DNA from: Accumulibacter sp.
GTDB taxonomy: Bacteria > Pseudomonadota > Gammaproteobacteria > Burkholderiales > Rhodocyclaceae
Direction: 5' to 3'
DNA: 9,924 nucleotides
Assembly (NCBI GenBank): GCA_031284185.1
Contig: JAITAJ010000157.1
Coordinates: forward strand, 1 to 9,924
Shown: positions 7,206 through 9,924 of the stretch, one piece after another
How positions within the stretch are numbered: position 1 is the first letter of the stretch
How the letters are laid out: every line of letters begins with the position of its first letter
The notes under the pieces: model-generated
The model's database searches: none
Told to the model about the DNA's origin: nothing
What the model saw: the letters and a program-made list of their open reading frames with translations, nothing else
Program-made: the position numbers and the translations under genes

Positions 7206-8693
7206 TCAGGACTTGTCGAGTTTGCCGACCAGGGAGAGGGTGAAATCCGCGCCCATGTACTTGAAGTGCGGCCTCGCCTTGATGCTGACCGAATACCAGC
7301 CGGGGTTGCCCGCCACGTCGTTCACCTCGATCGAGGCCATGCGCAGCGGGTGGCGGCTGCGGACGTCCGGCTCGGGGTTATCCATTTCCGTGACGTACTG
7401 GCTGATCCACTTGCCGAGTTCGGATTCCAGGTCGCCGCGTTCCTTCCATGTGCCGATGTGTTCCCGCTGCATGACTTTGACGTAATGCGCCAGACGATTC
7501 ATGATCATCATGTAGGGGAGCTGGGTGGAGAGGCGATAATTGGTTTCGGCTTCCTTTCCTTCCTTGGTGTTGGCGAACTCCTTGGGACGCTGGCACGAAT
7601 TGGCCGAAAAGAAAGCGGCGTTGTCCGACCCCTTGCGCATGGTGAGCGCGATGAACCCTTCTTCCGAAAGCTCGAACTCCCGCCGTTCGGAGATCAGCGT
7701 CTGCGTGGGGATGCGCGTCCGCGTCTCGCCGTTTTCCTCGTACTGGTGCAAGGGCAAGTCTTCCACCGAGCCGCCGCCCTGCGGGCCGATGATGTTGGTG
7801 CACCAGCGGTATTTGGCAAAGCTGTCCGTCAATTTCGTGCCGAAGGCAAAGGCCGTGTTCCCCCAGCAATAATCCTTGTCCCTGTCGACGATGGTTTCGG
7901 TGTAGTTGAAGGTCTTGGCCGGATTGTCCTTGGCCGAGTAGGGCAGACGCAGCATGAACTGCGGCATGGTCAGTCCGACCGCGCGGGCATCCGCGCTTTC
8001 GCGGAAGGAACGCCACTTGGCGTACTGCGGCTGCTCGAAGATGGATTTCAGGTCCTTCAGGTTGGGCAGTTCCGACCATTTCTCGATGCCGAAGAAGTCG
8101 GGCGCCACGGCGGAAATGAAGGGCGCGTGCGCCATGGTGCCGACGGAGGCCGCGTAACCCAGCAATTCCATGTCCGGCGCGCTGGGCGAAAACTCGTAGT
8201 TGGCGATGATCCCGCCAAAGGGCTGACCGCCGAATTGACCGTATTCCGCCGTATAGACGTGCTTGTACAGACCGCTCTTGGTGATTTCCGGCGCGTCCGA
8301 AAAATCATCCAGCAGATCCTGCTTGCTGACGTTCAGAATTTCCACCTTGTTGTTCTGCCGGAAATCGGTGCGATCCACCAGGAATTTCAGCGAGCGCCAG
8401 GACGATTCCATTTTCTGGAAATTGGCGTTGTGCACGACGGCGTCCAGTTGCCGGGAAATCTGCGCGTCCAGTTCGGCGATCATGTCGTCGACCAACTGTC
8501 CGGAAACCTTGGTGTTCGTCCGATCCGGCCTGGCGATGCCCTTGATGAAGGCGGCCAGTCCTTCCTTTGCCATCGAATAGGTTTCATCTCCGGGGCGCAG
8601 CGAGGTTGCCGCGATGATCTCATCCAGGAGCGAGCCTTCGCTCGCGCCGGCGGATGCCGTTTCCTGCCGTAAGGCTTCGTCCGCCATGCTCAT
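7206..8693 (-). CDS. tssC: T6SS contractile sheath large subunit TssC
   Basis: TssC (VipB/ImpC family) polymerises with TssB into the contractile sheath around the Hcp tube. The product is 495 residues, standard for the family. The N-terminal stretch SLLDEIIAAT (21-30) is at the position of the helix that ClpV recognises in contracted sheaths. Downstream are WRSLKFLVDRTDF, the FGGIIANYEF segment, the NYRLSTQLPYMMIMNRLAHYVKV region and the C-terminal GADFTLSLVGKLDKS end typical of the large sheath subunit. The gene overlaps tssB by the 4-base ATGA. A second in-frame ATG two codons later (8687-8685) is better spaced from the AGGGGA site and may be the actual start; the protein would be two residues shorter. 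Confidence 0.97.
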   Translation of the reverse strand: MSMADEALRQETASAGASEGSLLDEIIAATSLRPGDETYSMAKEGLAAFIKGIARPDRTNTKVSGQLVDDMIAELDAQISRQLDAVVHNANFQKMESSWRSLKFLVDRTDFRQNNKVEILNVSKQDLLDDFSDAPEITKSGLYKHVYTAEYGQFGGQPFGGIIANYEFSPSAPDMELLGYAASVGTMAHAPFISAVAPDFFGIEKWSELPNLKDLKSIFEQPQYAKWRSFRESADARAVGLTMPQFMLRLPYSAKDNPAKTFNYTETIVDRDKDYCWGNTAFAFGTKLTDSFAKYRWCTNIIGPQGGGSVEDLPLHQYEENGETRTRIPTQTLISERREFELSEEGFIALTMRKGSDNAAFFSANSCQRPKEFANTKEGKEAETNYRLSTQLPYMMIMNRLAHYVKVMQREHIGTWKERGDLESELGKWISQYVTEMDNPEPDVRSRHPLRMASIEVNDVAGNPGWYSVSIKARPHFKYMGADFTLSLVGKLDKS

Positions 8694-9190
8694 TCCCCTT
8701 TCCCGTCGTCGTCGAGCCCGAGTTCTTTCAGAATCTTCCCGCGCGCCTGCGGGTCATCGACCAGCGCCTGTACCTTCTTGCGGAAATCCGGCGTATTGGC
8801 CAGTGGACTCTTGACCGCCTTCAATGCCTCGCGCAGTTCCATCAATTTCCTGAGCGGCTCGATTTTCTGCACCAGTTGATCCGGCTCGAAGTCCTTCAGG
8901 CTGGAAAACGAGAGTTTCACCGCCAGCTCGTCCCCCTCGTTGCCGGAAAGCGTGTTGGGCACGGTTACATCCAGTTGCAGGTTTTGCGCCTTCAGCACAT
9001 CGTTGAAATTATCCTTGTCGACTGCCACCGTGGGGCGATCCTCCAGCCCCCGCTCATCGTGGGCCTGCGTGAAATCGCCGACCACCAGGAGCTTCAGGGG
9101 AAGTTCCACTTCCGCTTGTGAATCACCCGTCGCGGGCTTATAGACGATATTGACCCGCTCTTTTGGAGCGACAGAGCCTTCTTTGGCCAT
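8690..9190 (-). CDS. tssB: T6SS contractile sheath small subunit TssB
   Basis: TssB (VipA/ImpB family) is the small sheath subunit and forms the protomer with TssC. The product is 166 residues, usual length. Recognisable parts are ERVNIVYKPATGD near the N-terminus, VELPLKLLVVGDFT (28-41), DRPTVAVDKDNFNDVL (51-66), LSFSSLKDFEPDQL (93-106) and a charged C-terminus. I chose ATG 9190 because the purine tract AAGGGGGG lies 7 bases upstream and the protein then begins MAKEGSVAPKERV, as its relatives do. An in-frame ATG at 9229 would add 13 unrelated residues and sits at or before the likely transcription start. It is the first gene of the block; the gene upstream is an outer-membrane protein closed by its own terminator. 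Confidence 0.96.
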   Translation of the reverse strand: MAKEGSVAPKERVNIVYKPATGDSQAEVELPLKLLVVGDFTQAHDERGLEDRPTVAVDKDNFNDVLKAQNLQLDVTVPNTLSGNEGDELAVKLSFSSLKDFEPDQLVQKIEPLRKLMELREALKAVKSPLANTPDFRKKVQALVDDPQARGKILKELGLDDDGKGE

Positions 9191-9231
9191 GAGACATCCC
9201 CCCCTTAAAACACGGCGCATGGAATCCATTT

Positions 9232-9258
9232 ATTATACTTCTCAAAGTCCTGTGACAA
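9232..9258 (-). promoter_or_regulatory. Sigma-70-like promoter for the T6SS block
   Basis: The minus strand has a perfect -10 hexamer TATAAT (9237-9232). The candidate -35 is TTGTCA (9258-9253; one mismatch to TTGACA) with a short 15-base spacer, or TTGATT (9262-9257) with 19 bases. Neither spacing is ideal, which often means an activator is needed. Transcription would start near 9225, about 35 bases before the tssB ATG. The segment 9225-9285 is a distinct AT-rich island in GC-rich surroundings, a typical H-NS/MvaT-like silencing target; that role is inference. Confidence 0.6.
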
Positions 9259-9285
9259 TCAAGCGTTTTTTGTATTTGTATATAT

Positions 9286-9476
9286 GTCCTCGGTTCAGAG
9301 GACAGGGTTTCAGAGGACAGGGTTCAGAGGACAGCGGTTAGAGAGGACAGAAGACAGTTTCAGAGGACAGGAGATAGAGGACAGAAGACAGATGAGTTTG
9401 CGGCGCTATCGCGCCGGGGGTGATGGAAAAACCGGGCACGGGTCAGAGGACAGCGGTTTGAGAGGACAGAAGACAG
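9286..9476. repeat. AGAGGACAG repeat array
   Basis: Eight exact copies of AGAGGACAG start at 9297, 9312, 9326, 9342, 9362, 9376, 9445 and 9461. Three of them are followed directly by AAGACAG (9351, 9385, 9470). The tssB-proximal end is closed by an inverted copy, GTCCTC (9286-9291), that can pair with GAGGAC (9298-9303). No gene explains it. The spacing is irregular (14-20 bases apart from a 69-base gap), so it is not a CRISPR array. Confidence 0.85.
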
Positions 9477-9525
9477 ATAAGTTTGCGGCGCTGTCGCGCC
9501 GGGGGGGATGGAAAAACCGGGTGCT
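9376..9525. repeat. 85-bp tandem duplication with a conserved GC hairpin
   Basis: Bases from 9376 to about 9440 are repeated from 9461 to about 9525 with a period of 85. Each unit has AGAGGACAGAAGACAG, then GTTTGCGGCG, a perfect hairpin CGGCGC-N4-GCGCCG (9401-9416 and 9486-9501), a G-run and ATGGAAAAACCGGG. Few differences separate the copies. One of them falls in the hairpin loop (TATC against TGTC) while both stems are unchanged. This looks like a REP-like intergenic element amplified in place. Confidence 0.82.
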
Positions 9526-9529
9526 CGGG

Positions 9530-9748
9530 TTCAGCGTCGGGTTGGGCGAGCAAAGCGACGTGTCCATCCAGACGGTGGCGTAGGGGACGATGGCAATCGT
9601 CCCGTGGGCGGACAGATCGCCCTCCGCCTCGACGACTCCGGTCACATCCCCCTCCACTGCCCAATCGTTCAGTCACCCGCCCTGCCGAAGCTCGCGGTAT
9701 TTCAATCATTGACTCTGCTTTGTTGGGAGTCCAGAAGACAGCGGCCAG
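9530..9748. other. Intergenic stretch without a supported gene
   Basis: This segment lies between the repeat array and the terminator of the upstream gene. A minus-strand frame (9657-9406) could encode 83 residues, beginning MEGDVTGVVEAEGD, but it runs through the repeats, lacks a convincing ribosome site and matches no family I know. It may be a remnant or a mobile repeat rather than a gene. I saw no tRNA, sRNA or insertion-sequence structure. Confidence 0.5.
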
Positions 9749-9793
9749 AAAAAAAAGAGGACAGAGAAACCAATCGCTCGGTTTTCTGTCCTC
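9749..9793 (-). terminator. Intrinsic terminator of the upstream outer-membrane protein gene
   Basis: The minus strand reads GAGGACAGAAAACC, an 8-base loop, GGTTTCTCTGTCCTC, then eight Ts. The stem is about 14 bp with a single bulged base. This strong Rho-independent terminator isolates the upstream gene from the T6SS block. Its stem is built from the same GAGGACAG unit that is repeated at 9297-9469. Confidence 0.9.
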
Positions 9794-9797
9794 ATTC

Positions 9798-9812
9798 CGG
9801 CGCGGAGCGCCG
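9798..9812. repeat. Third copy of the CGGCGC/GCGCCG hairpin
   Basis: CGGCGC and GCGCCG pair around a 3-base loop directly after the stop codon of the outer-membrane protein gene. On the minus strand the hairpin is followed by GGAATGAGGACAGAAAACCG, which resembles, in opposite orientation, the unit in the 85-bp duplication (hairpin, then ATGG and AAAAACCGGG). It is probably a diverged inverted copy of the same element. Confidence 0.6.
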
Positions 9813-9821
9813 CGTTCTTTT

Positions 9822-9924
9822 TTAGAATCTGTAATTCACCTTGATACCGCCAGTGACGCCTTCACGCTGGCCCCAGTAGCCTTGAATGCCAACATCGACC
9901 GTCAGCGGGGTCTTGGCGAGCGGG
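9822..9924 (-). CDS. Outer-membrane beta-barrel (probable autotransporter) C-terminus, partial
   Basis: Only the last 33 codons are in the window. They begin PLAKTPLTVDVGIQGYWGQR and end with GGIKVNYRF and a TAA at 9824-9822. Alternating hydrophobic residues and a terminal phenylalanine are the recognition signal for BAM-mediated insertion of outer-membrane barrels. The pattern DVGIQGYWGQREGVTGG followed by a final strand resembles the last two strands of type V autotransporter barrels as I remember them. The passenger and most of the barrel lie beyond the window, so substrate and function cannot be told; another kind of outer-membrane protein is possible. An intrinsic terminator follows. Confidence 0.65.
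   Translation of the reverse strand, partial: PLAKTPLTVDVGIQGYWGQREGVTGGIKVNYRF

Noticed and set aside
7143..8672. A 509-codon plus-strand frame opposite tssC
   Set aside because: It mirrors the real minus-strand gene frame for frame, with no domain and no ribosome site; it is a codon-bias artefact.
9250..9285. A sigma-54 promoter for the T6SS block
   Set aside because: I looked for TGGCAC-N5-TTGC upstream of tssB and found none; only a sigma-70-like -10 is present.
9286..9476. A CRISPR array
   Set aside because: The repeated unit is only 9 bases, the intervals are 14-20 bases apart from one of 69, there are no unique spacers of even length, and no cas gene is present.
9406..9657. An 83-residue minus-strand gene upstream of tssB
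   Set aside because: Half of it lies in the repeat units, there is no good ribosome site, and the composition (Pro, Ser, Arg) is that of translated repeats. I kept it only as a note on the intergenic stretch.

Overview
The window is GC-rich (AT-rich only in short intergenic patches) and every gene I can support lies on the minus strand, so transcription runs from high to low coordinates. It looks like the chromosome of a Gram-negative, flagellated proteobacterium. The style of the FliK N-terminus, the sigma-54 site and the OMP/autotransporter C-terminus suggest a betaproteobacterium, possibly Rhodocyclales-like, but that placement is inference.

Layout in transcription order. (1) 9924-9822: the last 33 residues of an outer-membrane beta-barrel protein, probably an autotransporter, followed by a strong intrinsic terminator (9749-9793). 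(2) 9748-9191: an intergenic stretch of about 560 bases with no convincing gene. It holds an array of the 9-mer AGAGGACAG, an 85-bp tandem duplication carrying a small GC hairpin, and a sigma-70-like promoter. (3) 9190-981: a type VI secretion (T6SS) block in the order tssB, tssC, hcp, clpV (tssH), tssF, tssG. (4) 980-693: an intergenic region with large hairpins and a near-perfect sigma-54 promoter. (5) 692-1: the 5' part of a flagellar hook-length control gene (fliK), which runs off the window.

How the genes work together: TssB and TssC form the contractile sheath around the Hcp tube, ClpV disassembles the contracted sheath for recycling, and TssF and TssG are baseplate wedge components. 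The block contains no tssE, no tssJ/K/L/M membrane-complex or adaptor genes, no tssA and no vgrG/PAAR. Both ends are bounded by unrelated genes, so a working system would need a second locus. hcp is bracketed by two terminator-like stem-loops, which could set its mRNA level apart from its neighbours. fliK probably has its own RpoN-dependent promoter and is a neighbour rather than part of the T6SS.

I see no clearly new biological system. The points most worth a second look are the stripped-down T6SS block, the stem-loops around hcp, and the GAGGACAG/GC-hairpin repeat family, one copy of which forms the terminator of the upstream gene.
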